Shown here piece by piece: positions 1 to 8,223 of a DNA stretch of 64,000 nt. The stretch's first letter is position 1; the number at the start of each line of letters is the position of its first letter. Location: NCBI RefSeq assembly GCF_014698965.1, contig NZ_JACXAE010000043.1:85362-149361 (forward strand), in the 5' to 3' direction. The stretch is from Iningainema tapete BLCC-T55 (lineage in GTDB: Bacteria > Cyanobacteriota > Cyanobacteriia > Cyanobacteriales > Nostocaceae). The position numbers and the translations under genes were made by a program. A model generated the notes under the pieces. That model had not been told where the DNA came from. It searched no databases and saw only the letters and a program-made list of their open reading frames with translations.

Positions 1-2
1 AT

Positions 3-362
3 GCCGTGCTTGTACAGGGTGGAATTTCTTTAGTACTAGTGTTGTTAGGTACTCTGACACCGCGAGGCTTTGAAACTATGGTGGATTACACCACACCCGT
101 GTTCTGGTTCTTTTTTTTGCTCACTGGGGTATCGCTGTTTGTTTTACGAATGCGTGAACCGTCGGTTCTGCGCCCATTCCAAGTTCCCTTGTACCCCTTG
201 ACACCACTGTTATTTTGTGCATTCTGCCTTTACATGTTGCAATCCAGTCTTGCTTATACAGGATGGGGAGCTAGTGTGGGTGTGTTCGTTTTGTTAGCAG
301 GTGTGCCGTTGCTAGGTATAGCACGGCGACTAGACAAAAACAATCAAAGGACAGAAAAATGA
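3..362 (+). CDS. Amino-acid permease, C-terminal fragment (cut by window edge)
   Basis: The frame is open to the left edge, so the N-terminal part of the gene lies outside the window. The visible ~119 residues hold about four hydrophobic segments, separated by a short basic loop (around RMREPSVLRPFQVPLYP) and ending in a charged tail. That Arg-Pro-Phe-x-x-P-x-x-P loop before the last two helices is typical of APC-superfamily amino-acid/polyamine transporters. The stop overlaps the next start as ATGA, so the two genes are probably co-transcribed and translationally coupled. The substrate cannot be told from this fragment. Confidence 0.7.
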   Translation, partial: AVLVQGGISLVLVLLGTLTPRGFETMVDYTTPVFWFFFLLTGVSLFVLRMREPSVLRPFQVPLYPLTPLLFCAFCLYMLQSSLAYTGWGASVGVFVLLAGVPLLGIARRLDKNNQRTEK

Positions 363-976
363 TTCATCAATTCAAACTCATTGGGTTAGCGATCGCAATT
401 ATCAGCTTTGCCAGTGGAATTGCCGGATGTACCACACAAACGCAGACAAATGCCGAAACTCCACCAGCCCAAACTGAAGTTCAAACAGCACAACGTGAAC
501 CTGATGTTGTGTATGTACCAACACCCCAACAAGTCGTAGATGAAATGCTCACACTGGCAAAAGTCACAAAAGACGATATCATCTACGATCTTGGTAGCGG
601 TGACGGAAGGATTCCAATTACCGCAGCACAAAGATATGGTGCTAGAGGCTTTGGTATAGATATTAACCCAGAAAGGATTAATGAAGCCAGGGCAAATGCC
701 AAAAAGGCTGGGGTAACTGATCGTGTGCAGTTTTTCCAGCAAGACTTATTCCAAACTGACATTAGCAAAGCTACAGTAGTAACACTTTATTTATTGCCCG
801 AACTCAACGTCAAGCTACGACCAAGACTGTTTAAGCAACTCAAACCAGGTACTCGAATCGTGTCTCATGACTTTGACATGGGCAATTGGAAACCAGATCG
901 TACAGTCAAAACCAAGGAAGGTTCTACTATTTACTACTGGGTTATCCCTAAAGAAATACCAGCTAATTTGCGCTAA
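359..976 (+). CDS. SAM-dependent class I methyltransferase with lipoprotein signal
   Basis: The 205-residue product begins with a hydrophobic signal ending in a lipobox (IAGC, lipidated Cys about residue 24). A low-complexity Thr/Gln/Pro linker follows, then a compact Rossmann methyltransferase. SAM motif I is DLGSGDGR at residues 77-84 and an acidic residue after strand 2 is D101 (GIDINPERI). Related small methyltransferases are common in bacteria, but I know of no proven substrate. The predicted envelope location is odd because SAM is cytoplasmic. The start overlaps the upstream permease by 4 bp. The gene converges on tetR with a 2-bp gap and no room for a separate terminator. Confidence 0.75.
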   Translation: MIHQFKLIGLAIAIISFASGIAGCTTQTQTNAETPPAQTEVQTAQREPDVVYVPTPQQVVDEMLTLAKVTKDDIIYDLGSGDGRIPITAAQRYGARGFGIDINPERINEARANAKKAGVTDRVQFFQQDLFQTDISKATVVTLYLLPELNVKLRPRLFKQLKPGTRIVSHDFDMGNWKPDRTVKTKEGSTIYYWVIPKEIPANLR

Positions 977-978
977 TC

Positions 979-1575
979 TTACCTCTTTTTGAGGAAACAA
1001 CGCAACGCTCTTTCTAATAGGGAGAGCGCAAATTCTTCATTTAGAGGTAAGTGAGCGATCAACAATCGGTAGTAAATTGGACCGTAGAGAATATCCATTG
1101 CCAATTCGGCATCGAGGTTCGGATCAAACTCACCACTTTGAATACCTTTCTCAATCACTGCTCGTGCTGCCAAGCGTCGTGGCAAAAGGAATCTTTGACG
1201 AAAATTCTCTAAAGCTTCTTTATCCCCTTGTCCTTCAGCAATTATTTCTGCCACAATCCGACCATAGTCTCCACTGTATGCTTTAACTAGGGAGATGACT
1301 TGTTCTGTCAGTGCTTCGGTTGCTGAGGACTTATCAGGAAAAGGAATTTCATTCGTCACTTTTGCTAAAAAGGCATCGATTACCACGGCTGTTTTACTTT
1401 GCCACCAACGATAAATCGTGGTTTTGCCCACACCAGCTGCTCGTGCGATCGCCTCTATTGACAAATCCCTCACTGTACCCTCTATGAGCAACTTCCAAGT
1501 CGCATTCAAAATTGCCTGTTCTGCCTCTACAGAACGGGGACGCCCCGGCGATACAACATTACTTTGTTTCATCAC
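979..1575 (-). CDS. TetR/AcrR-family transcriptional repressor
   Basis: The 198-residue product has an N-terminal helix-turn-helix at about residues 15-60 (AIARAAGVGKTTIYRWW is the recognition region). Its helical ligand-binding half resembles the TetR_C_11 type. It is transcribed away from the aldehyde-oxidoreductase genes. The shared intergenic region carries a 14-bp near-palindrome at 1610-1623, flanked by TATAAT-like boxes for both directions, which is the classic layout of a TetR autorepressor. A near-identical palindrome sits in the promoter of the RND efflux pair at 8178-8191. I infer that this protein controls tetR itself, the oxidoreductase operon and the efflux operon. The ligand is unknown; aldehydes or aromatic toxicants are plausible. 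Confidence 0.85.
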   Translation of the reverse strand: MMKQSNVVSPGRPRSVEAEQAILNATWKLLIEGTVRDLSIEAIARAAGVGKTTIYRWWQSKTAVVIDAFLAKVTNEIPFPDKSSATEALTEQVISLVKAYSGDYGRIVAEIIAEGQGDKEALENFRQRFLLPRRLAARAVIEKGIQSGEFDPNLDAELAMDILYGPIYYRLLIAHLPLNEEFALSLLERALRCFLKKR

Positions 1576-1599
1576 AAAAAACTGTTTGCACTTTCTTTT

Positions 1600-1630
1600 A
1601 TTATATATTACGATACGTATTGTTTATAAT
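1600..1630. promoter_or_regulatory. Divergent promoter region with TetR-type operator (site 1)
   Basis: The near-palindrome ACGATACGTATTGT occupies 1610-1623 (one mismatched pair from perfect symmetry). A TATAAT box for the rightward genes lies at 1625-1630, and a TATAAT box for leftward tetR lies at 1600-1605 on the minus strand. The -35 elements are weak in both directions. Binding here would cover both promoters. Compare site 2 at 8178-8191. Confidence 0.6.
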
Positions 1631-1698
1631 TAAACTGTGTAGTAAATTTGGAAAACTTTCAACCCATACTAGTTTTATCTAGCACATCTGTTTTGAGT

Positions 1699-2445
1699 AT
1701 GAAACTGAGAGTAAAACGACGAAGATTTGGTCAACTAGTAATAGCAGGTACGGTAACAACTGTTGTCGGAGATTTTAGCAATAAAATCCTTGCACAAACT
1801 CGCGTTCAGTCGCCTACAGCAGCATCAGCGCTGGATGAGAGCGTTGATGTCACACTTTCAATCAACAGTAAGAAGTACCCACTAAAAATCGACCCGCGTG
1901 TGACGTTACTTGATGCACTACGCGAAAATATCGGGCTGACAGGCTCGAAAAAAGGCTGCGATCATGGACAGTGCGGTGCATGTACGGTGCTCGTTGATGG
2001 GCGGCGAGTGTTGTCCTGCTTGACACTCGCGGTGACGTGCGAAGGCACAGAAGTGACGACAATTGAGGGTTTGGCGCGAGGTAACGATCTGCATCCGATG
2101 CAGACGGCGTTTATCAAACACGACGGTTTTCAGTGCGGTTATTGCACGCCCGGTCAGATTTGCTCGGCTGTTGCTGTTCTTAATGAAGCGAAAAACGGCG
2201 AGGCAAGCTATGTCACAGCGAACGTGCGGCAAAAACCGCGCCCGGTGGAACTCTCGGACGACGAGATTAGAGAAAGAATGTCGGGCAACATCTGTCGCTG
2301 CGGTGCATATCCGAACATCGTCGCGGCGATCCGAGAAGTTTACACCGGCAAGGCGCAGGCGCAGACATGGCAGTTTGCGGGTGAAAACGAGACAGCAATT
2401 TTCGACCAGCCGGAAATAACGACGGAAACAGGTGAGGTGGCATAA
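1699..2445 (+). CDS. Aldehyde oxidoreductase [2Fe-2S] subunit, Tat-exported (PaoA-like)
   Basis: This is the small electron-transfer subunit of a molybdenum hydroxylase. I chose the ATG at 1699, not the upstream TTG at 1648, because it begins a Tat signal: KRRRFGQ at residues 6-12 followed by a hydrophobic stretch. The plant-type cluster ligands are C87, C92, C95 and C107 (CX4CX2CX11C). The second cluster uses C146, C149, C199 and C201 (CxxC...CxC). E. coli PaoA likewise has a Tat signal and carries its partners to the periplasm. The first ~150 bp have ordinary host-like composition while the rest is GC-rich. The next gene starts 3 bp after the stop. Confidence 0.88.
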   Translation: MKLRVKRRRFGQLVIAGTVTTVVGDFSNKILAQTRVQSPTAASALDESVDVTLSINSKKYPLKIDPRVTLLDALRENIGLTGSKKGCDHGQCGACTVLVDGRRVLSCLTLAVTCEGTEVTTIEGLARGNDLHPMQTAFIKHDGFQCGYCTPGQICSAVAVLNEAKNGEASYVTANVRQKPRPVELSDDEIRERMSGNICRCGAYPNIVAAIREVYTGKAQAQTWQFAGENETAIFDQPEITTETGEVA

Positions 2446-2448
2446 ATT

Positions 2449-3456
2449 ATGAGATCCTTTAAATATACGAAAGCGAGTAACGCGGACGCTGCCGTACAAA
2501 CCGTTTCGGCAAACGCGAATTCACAATTTCTGGCGGGCGGCACCAACCTGATCGACCTGATGAAGGAAGATGTGGCGCGTCCCGTCGAATTGGTGGACAT
2601 CACGCGCCTGAACCTGACGCAAATCAGAACCATCGCAGATGGCGCTCTTCGCGGCAATTTGTCAATCGGAGCGTTAGCGAAAAACTCTGATACGGCAAAT
2701 CATCCCCTTGTGCGGCAAAACTACCCGCTTTTGACGCAGGCGATTCTAGCAGGTGCAAGCGGGCAGATTCGCAATATGGCAACCAACGGCGGCAATCTCA
2801 ATCAGCGCACGCGCTGTCCGTATTTTTACGATACAGCAATGCCGTGTAACAAACGCACTCCAGGCAGTGGGTGTGGTGCAATAGAAGGTATCAACCGCTA
2901 TCACGCAATCTTTGGCTGGTCAGAACAGTGTGTCGCAGTATACCCAAGTGATATGGCGATCGCACTCGCAGCGCTGGATGCGATCGTGCAGGTACAGCGT
3001 CAAGATGGTAGACAGCGCATGATCGCCTTTACCGATTATCACCGCCTGCCCGGAAGCAATCCCGAAAAAGACAACACGCTCGAACATGGCGAGTTGATTA
3101 CGGCGATCGAACTGCCGCAGAACAACTTCGCCGCGAAATCATACTACCTCAAAGTCCGCGATCGCGCCAGTTACGCTTTCGCTTTGGTCAGTGTTGCCGC
3201 CGCGCTCGAAACTGATGGCGATCGCATCAAACAGGTGCGATTGGCGATGGGCGGCGTAGCGCACAAACCGTGGCGGGCATTGGTGGCAGAGAAATTCTTA
3301 GCCGGAAAAGCAGCGACAGAAGCAAATTTCAAGGCGGCGGCGGATGCGGAAATGAAACAGGCGAAACCCCTCGAACATAATAAATTCAAAGTCGAACTGG
3401 GAAACCGAATGATTGTCCGCGCTTTGACTCAAGCGCTCAACGGCGGTAGCGCATGA
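2449..3456 (+). CDS. Aldehyde oxidoreductase FAD subunit with extra 4Fe-4S loop (PaoB-like)
   Basis: The 335-residue protein is a CO-dehydrogenase flavoprotein-type FAD subunit. The FAD-binding loop is FLAGGTNLIDLM near residue 28, and the second loop is IRNMATNGGNL near 107. Between them and the C-terminal domain is an insert with four cysteines, C123, C133, C142 and C161 (RCPYFYD..PCNKR..GSGCGA..SEQCVAVYPSDM). This matches the additional [4Fe-4S] loop of PaoB/YagS-type subunits and is absent from ordinary xanthine dehydrogenase FAD domains. It has no signal of its own, so export would rely on the Tat-bearing Fe-S partner. Two HIP1 octamers, at 2956 and 3218, show cyanobacterial adaptation of an otherwise GC-rich gene. 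Confidence 0.88.
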   Translation: MRSFKYTKASNADAAVQTVSANANSQFLAGGTNLIDLMKEDVARPVELVDITRLNLTQIRTIADGALRGNLSIGALAKNSDTANHPLVRQNYPLLTQAILAGASGQIRNMATNGGNLNQRTRCPYFYDTAMPCNKRTPGSGCGAIEGINRYHAIFGWSEQCVAVYPSDMAIALAALDAIVQVQRQDGRQRMIAFTDYHRLPGSNPEKDNTLEHGELITAIELPQNNFAAKSYYLKVRDRASYAFALVSVAAALETDGDRIKQVRLAMGGVAHKPWRALVAEKFLAGKAATEANFKAAADAEMKQAKPLEHNKFKVELGNRMIVRALTQALNGGSA

Positions 3457-3490
3457 TGTCCAAAATTTTCAATGTGGGGAAATAATAAAA

Positions 3491-5638
3491 ATGGCAGAGA
3501 TTAGCAAACCAATTGATCGTGTTGACGGGTTTTTAAAAGTAACCGGACAGGCGAAATACGCAGCGGAATTTCCGGTGAAAAACGTCACTTACGGTTTTCC
3601 AGTGCAAAGCACGATTGCAGCGGGAAAAATTAAGGATATTGACACAAGCGTGGCGGAAAAATCTGCCGGAGTTCTCGCCGTCATTACGCATAAAAATGCC
3701 TTGAAACTAGCGCCGCGCCCCGAACCAGTAACGCCGCAAAATCGGGCGACGCGATCAATCCCAATTTTACAGGACACGCGCATTTATCAATTCGGACAAT
3801 ACATCGGCGTGGTGGTTGCCGAAACCTATGAGCAAGCGCGCAGCGCAGCGCAACTTGTCAAAGTCGTTTACGAAACTGAAAAACCGCTGGTTGATTTTGA
3901 CGAAAATTTACCGAAAGCCTATAAGCCGCCAATTATTAACGCCGGTTATCCTACCGATACACAGAAAGGCGATGTCGAAACGGCTTTGAAAACGGCAGAT
4001 TTTACACTCGAAGAAACTTACCAGACACCGATTGAGCATCATCATCCGATGGAAGCGCACTCGACGATCGCGGTTTGGGAAAATGGCAAATTGACGCTTT
4101 ATGATTCAACGCAGATGGTTGAAAACCCGAAACAAGCTGTCGCCAACACGTTCCAAATTCCCAAGGAAAACATTCGTGTGTTTGCGCCCTTTATTGGCGG
4201 CGGTTTCGGCTCGAAAATTGCGGCGGGCGCTCACATCATTCTGGCGGTGATGGCGGCGCAAGTCACTCAACGCCCAGTCAAAATCGTGCTGACGCGCCAG
4301 ATGATGCAGACGAATGTCGGTTTGCGGCAAATTAATCGCCAAAAGATGCGGCTCGGCGCGTCGAAAGACGGAAAATTGACGGCAATCGCCCACGAAACCG
4401 TCACGCATACGTCGGTTGACGAGGAGTTTGTCGAGCAGTCGGGAGTGATGACGCGGATGATGTATGACGCACCAAATTCACTTGTGACGCACCGCGTTTT
4501 TCCGCTCAACGTTCAAGTTCCGCGCTGGACTCGCGCACCAGGCGAGGCTCCGGGTAGTTTCGCGTTGGAATCGGCGATGGACGAACTCGCGTATAAATTG
4601 CAGCTTGACCCAATTGAGTTCCGTTTGAAAAACGAACCAGCGAAAAATCCCGAAAACGGCAAACCCTGGGCATCGCGATCGCTAATTGAGGCGATGAAAG
4701 TGGGCGCGGAAAAATTCGGTTGGAGCAAGCGAAAATTTGCGCCGCGCTCAAACAAACAAGGCAGATGGCTAGTCGGTTATGGCATGGCAGGCGTCTCTCG
4801 CGGTGCGCCGTTTCGGGAAACGTCGGCGCGGGTGAAATTAACTAGAAAAAACAATGATGTCAAAGCCGTGATCGAAATGGGTGCAACCGACATCGGTACG
4901 GGCAGCTACACGATTATTGCGCAGGCAGCAGCGGAAAGTTTGGGTTTGCCCATCGAAAAAATCGAAGTTGTAATTGGCGATTCGAGTTTACCGCCAACTC
5001 CCGGTTCGGGTGGTTCTTGGGGCGCGGGCTGTTTTTCAAACGCGGCTTATGCGGCTTGTGAAAAAGCGAAAACCGATTTACAGGCACAGATAAAAGTCAA
5101 TTTCGTCAAAGCCCCAACCATTGCCGAGTTAATGACGGCGGGCAATATTAACGAATTTCAAGCTGAGGTGACTGAAAAGCCTTCTGCCGAGTTTGCCAAA
5201 TACGCGCATTTCAGCTTTGGCGCGAATTTCTGTGAAGTCTGGGTTGACGAATCTTTAGGAATCGTCAAAATTCCGCGCTTTCTCATGGCGGCAGCGGCTG
5301 GAAGAATTTTGAATCCAAAAACCGCCGCATCGCAAGTCATCGGCGGTATCGTCTGGGGCATCGGACAGGCACTCACCGAAGAATCCACCCTCGACGCACG
5401 TTACGGCAATTTCACGACGCGCACGCTGGCTGATTATCACGTCCCGGTTAATCTGGATATTGGTACAGTCGAAACGATTTTCATCAACGAAGAAGATAAA
5501 ATCGTCAATCGTTTGGGCGTTAAAGGCATCGGCGAACTCGGCATTACGAGTGTCGCGGCGGCGATCGCCAACGCGGTTTTCAACGCGACCGGGAAACGTC
5601 TGAGAGATTTGCCGCTCACGCCCGATAAATTGATTTGA
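3491..5638 (+). CDS. Aldehyde oxidoreductase molybdopterin subunit, copy 1 (PaoC-like)
   Basis: The 715-residue catalytic subunit belongs to the xanthine oxidase/aldehyde oxidoreductase large-chain family. It carries the first molybdopterin loop GGGFGSK near residue 238, the RAPGEAPG loop near 350, and the C-terminal KGIGELG with the presumed catalytic glutamate E682. It is preceded by a GGGGA-type ribosome site about ten bases before the ATG. With the two upstream genes it makes a complete heterotrimeric enzyme that would oxidise aldehydes to acids outside the cytoplasm. No XdhC/PaoD maturation chaperone gene is adjacent. Base composition is clearly GC-richer than the flanking cyanobacterial genes. 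Confidence 0.87.
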   Translation: MAEISKPIDRVDGFLKVTGQAKYAAEFPVKNVTYGFPVQSTIAAGKIKDIDTSVAEKSAGVLAVITHKNALKLAPRPEPVTPQNRATRSIPILQDTRIYQFGQYIGVVVAETYEQARSAAQLVKVVYETEKPLVDFDENLPKAYKPPIINAGYPTDTQKGDVETALKTADFTLEETYQTPIEHHHPMEAHSTIAVWENGKLTLYDSTQMVENPKQAVANTFQIPKENIRVFAPFIGGGFGSKIAAGAHIILAVMAAQVTQRPVKIVLTRQMMQTNVGLRQINRQKMRLGASKDGKLTAIAHETVTHTSVDEEFVEQSGVMTRMMYDAPNSLVTHRVFPLNVQVPRWTRAPGEAPGSFALESAMDELAYKLQLDPIEFRLKNEPAKNPENGKPWASRSLIEAMKVGAEKFGWSKRKFAPRSNKQGRWLVGYGMAGVSRGAPFRETSARVKLTRKNNDVKAVIEMGATDIGTGSYTIIAQAAAESLGLPIEKIEVVIGDSSLPPTPGSGGSWGAGCFSNAAYAACEKAKTDLQAQIKVNFVKAPTIAELMTAGNINEFQAEVTEKPSAEFAKYAHFSFGANFCEVWVDESLGIVKIPRFLMAAAAGRILNPKTAASQVIGGIVWGIGQALTEESTLDARYGNFTTRTLADYHVPVNLDIGTVETIFINEEDKIVNRLGVKGIGELGITSVAAAIANAVFNATGKRLRDLPLTPDKLI

Positions 5639-5721
5639 CAAAAATCTTTGAGAAACGCACATGATCGTGCACGCTTTGCAAACGGCGCTGAAAGGCAGCA
5701 AAAGCCGATTTGTAAAATGAC

Positions 5722-5772
5722 AAGGAGTTTCAAATGCAAGAATTGCCCATCACACTCGACAAATTATTATAA
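5722..5772 (+). pseudogene. Remnant minigene: ribosome site, start codon and last codons of a lost molybdopterin-subunit gene
   Basis: A strong AAGGAG at 5722-5727 is followed six bases later by ATG at 5734 and a 12-codon frame, MQELPITLDKLL, ending at 5772. The peptide closely matches the C-termini of both neighbouring large subunits (DLPLTPDKLI and DLPITPDQLL). I read it as the start and the end of a third paralogue joined by an internal deletion. The downstream ATG at 5778 has no ribosome site of its own and lies 5 bp past this stop. The remnant may therefore now load ribosomes for the next gene. Chance similarity is the alternative. Confidence 0.5.
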
Positions 5773-5777
5773 GTGTC

Positions 5778-7931
5778 ATGACCAATGTCGTTGGAAAAGA
5801 AATTGTGCGTGCCGATGCGCTGTTGAAAGTTACCGGAGCCGCAAGATATTCGGCGGAAATTCCCATAGCGAAAATGGCTTATGCGGTTTTTGTCGGTAGC
5901 AAGATCGCCAAAGGCAAAATCTTGAAAATTGAAACGAAAGCCGCTGAATCCGCAGGCGGGGTGCTAATGGTTTTAACCCACGAAAACGCAATGCGGATTA
6001 AAAAGCCCGCTGACATCTTCGATCCTGGTAAAAAAGTCGAGAAACCGACGAACACGGCGACGAGTGTACTGCCGCTACAGTCGAACGAAATCTTTTTTCG
6101 CGGACAAGCGATCGCAGCGGTCGTCGCCGAAACTTATGAGCAGGCGCGGTATGCCGCCGCGCTCGTTAAAATAGAATACATTGAAGACCCTCCCGCCGTT
6201 GATTTTTTGAAAAATATTAAAAACGCCGTCGTCCCCGAATCGCTTTGGGGTGAACCGCCGACGACGATTGAGGGTGATCCCGAAAACGCGCTGAAAACGG
6301 CGGCAATTAAAATTGACGAGATTTATCACACGCCGCTCGAAAACCATCACGCGATGGAGATGCAGTCAACCTCGGCGGAATGGCGCGGCGATGAACTTGT
6401 CGTTTACGATACGACGAGATTCGTGCAGGGTGTCAAGCGAATGCTCGCGCAGTCGTTCGATTTGGTGGAGGAGAAAGTTCGTGTTCGTGCCGAGTTTGTC
6501 GGCGGGGCGTTCGGCAGTAAAGGAATGGTTCGCCCGCACGTCGCGCTCGTGGCAATGTGCGCGAAACAAGTTAATCGTCCGGTGAAACTCGTCCTAACGC
6601 GCCGCCAAATGACTGAAACCAGTGGGCATCGTCCCGAAACCAGGCAGCGCGTCGCACTAGGCGCAGGAAAAGACGGGAAACTGACGGCGATTATCCACGA
6701 AGGCGAGTCGAGTTGCTCGGCGACCGATCCCTTTGTCGAACCGTTCACCATTCAAACGCACGGGCTTTACGCCGCGCCGCACCGAAAACTCGCCCAAAGA
6801 ATTGTTTATCTAAATGTCGCGCAGCCAGCACCGATGCGGGCACCGGGCGAAGCGTCGGGAATGTTTGCGCTGGAGTCGGCGATGGACGAACTTGCCTTTA
6901 AGTTAAAAATTGATCCGCTTGAATTGCGACGAATCAACGAACCGGCAAAAGAACCCGTGACGAATAAGGAATTTTCCTGCCGCCGTTTGATTCAGTGTAT
7001 CGACAAGGGGGCGGAGGCGTTCGGTTGGTCAAAACGAAATGTCCAGGCTGAGGCGCGGCGAGAAGGAAATAATCTGATCGGCTACGGTTTCGCCGCGTCA
7101 GTTTACCCGCTCAAAGGCAATCCGACCGAAGCGAGTTGCCGAATTTACGCGGATGGGCGCGTTGTCGTTCAAAGCTCGACCCACGATTTCGGCAACGGCA
7201 TCTCAACTTCCGCCAGACAAATCGCGGCGGACGCACTCGGCGTCGGTTACGAAAAAATCAAGTTTGAATATGCCGATTCGAGTTTGCCACCTGCACCGAT
7301 GACCGGCGGTTCAACCGCAACGATGTGGGTCGGAACGGCGATCAAAAAAGCCTGCGAACAGGCCAAAGCGCAAGTCGCCGCTCTCGCCGGAAACGAAAAC
7401 GCTGCTGATTACGCCACCGTTTTGAAAAAATCGAACCGCAAATTCGTCGAGGCGCGTGCCGAAGCGAAACCCGACGCGGAAAAGAAAAAGAAATACGCGA
7501 TGGATTCTTACGGAGCGCATTTTTGCGAAGTGGCGGTTGATGCTGTTATCGGCACGGTGACGGTGCGCCGTTTTACGAGCGTTTACAACTGTGGGCGAAT
7601 TATCAACCCGAAGCTCGCACACAGCCAGTTCGTCAGCAGCATTGTCTGGGGCATCGGCATGGCTTTGATGGAATACAACCTGCTCGATGCACGCAACGGC
7701 AAATGGATTCACGCCGATTTAAACGATTATCACGTCCCGACTTTTGCCGACATCACACGCATTGAAGCGTTGTGGCTCGACGAACCGGACGAAATCGCTA
7801 ATCCGCTCGGTGCGAAAGGTGTTGGTGAGATCGGTATCGTCGGCGCGGCAGCGGCGATCGCCAACGCGGTTTTTAACGCGACGGGCAAGCGCATCCGCGA
7901 TCTACCTATTACGCCCGATCAGCTGCTGTAG
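5778..7931 (+). CDS. Aldehyde oxidoreductase molybdopterin subunit, copy 2 (PaoC-like)
   Basis: The 717-residue protein is a diverged paralogue of the upstream subunit with the same landmarks: GGAFGSKG near residue 240, RAPGEASG near 355, and KGVGEIG with presumed catalytic E684. The loop that is GGGFGSK in copy 1 is GGAFGSK here, and the substrate-pocket stretches differ. The two copies may therefore handle different aldehydes while sharing one Fe-S and one FAD subunit. Translation probably depends on reinitiation from the minigene at 5734-5772. HIP1 octamers near 6107 and 7855 show long residence in a cyanobacterium or a cyanobacterial donor. Confidence 0.86.
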   Translation: MTNVVGKEIVRADALLKVTGAARYSAEIPIAKMAYAVFVGSKIAKGKILKIETKAAESAGGVLMVLTHENAMRIKKPADIFDPGKKVEKPTNTATSVLPLQSNEIFFRGQAIAAVVAETYEQARYAAALVKIEYIEDPPAVDFLKNIKNAVVPESLWGEPPTTIEGDPENALKTAAIKIDEIYHTPLENHHAMEMQSTSAEWRGDELVVYDTTRFVQGVKRMLAQSFDLVEEKVRVRAEFVGGAFGSKGMVRPHVALVAMCAKQVNRPVKLVLTRRQMTETSGHRPETRQRVALGAGKDGKLTAIIHEGESSCSATDPFVEPFTIQTHGLYAAPHRKLAQRIVYLNVAQPAPMRAPGEASGMFALESAMDELAFKLKIDPLELRRINEPAKEPVTNKEFSCRRLIQCIDKGAEAFGWSKRNVQAEARREGNNLIGYGFAASVYPLKGNPTEASCRIYADGRVVVQSSTHDFGNGISTSARQIAADALGVGYEKIKFEYADSSLPPAPMTGGSTATMWVGTAIKKACEQAKAQVAALAGNENAADYATVLKKSNRKFVEARAEAKPDAEKKKKYAMDSYGAHFCEVAVDAVIGTVTVRRFTSVYNCGRIINPKLAHSQFVSSIVWGIGMALMEYNLLDARNGKWIHADLNDYHVPTFADITRIEALWLDEPDEIANPLGAKGVGEIGIVGAAAAIANAVFNATGKRIRDLPITPDQLL

Positions 7932-8169
7932 AAATCAGAAAATCAAAAGATTCTTCAATAAAAGAGGTAGACGAAAATATGCAAAATGAAAACAAGCAAA
8001 ATAATAGGTTAGGAATTATTTAATAAACTGCTGATAGCTTTTAATCAGGTGCGGAACAAATTTTTCTGTTAGTGTCTGTCACTATTCCGTCATATTTAGT
8101 TAGTAGAATGACAATGAACTATTTTCTGATGTTAATTGTCCAATATAATCCAAGAGGCTGAGTTTATTC
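7932..8169. other. Intergenic region after the oxidoreductase operon
   Basis: No convincing gene is present. A 14-codon frame (ATG at 7979, stop ending 8023) follows a GAGG-like ribosome site and could be the 5' relic of another lost operon member, but it has no recognisable similarity. I see no strong terminator. Confidence 0.3.
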
Positions 8170-8198
8170 TTGACTAAACGAAACGTATCGTAAATAAT
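8170..8198 (+). promoter_or_regulatory. Promoter of the RND efflux pair with TetR-type operator (site 2)
   Basis: TTGACT at 8170-8175 and AATAAT at 8193-8198 form a -35/-10 pair with a 17-bp spacer. Inside the spacer, 8178-8191 reads ACGAAACGTATCGT, a one-mismatch palindrome. It matches the reverse complement of the tetR-region site (1610-1623) at 12 of 14 positions. A repressor bound here would block RNA polymerase directly. The start codon of the adaptor gene is 33 bp further on. Confidence 0.65.
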
Positions 8199-8223
8199 AA
8201 AAATATGGTGATAGTTGTAAGTC

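Noticed and set aside
1648-1698. TTG start adding 17 residues to the Fe-S subunit
   Set aside because: The ATG at 1699 places the twin-arginine motif near the N-terminus as expected and leaves a normal leader after the TATAAT box.
5255-5739. Long minus-strand frames opposite the molybdopterin subunit genes
   Set aside because: They lie entirely antisense to well-supported genes, have no family resemblance, and are expected from GC-rich coding sequence.
1699-7931. True xanthine dehydrogenase or CO dehydrogenase operon
   Set aside because: The Tat-bearing Fe-S subunit and the four-cysteine insert in the FAD subunit point to the PaoABC-type aldehyde oxidoreductase, and no purine or CO-related genes are adjacent.
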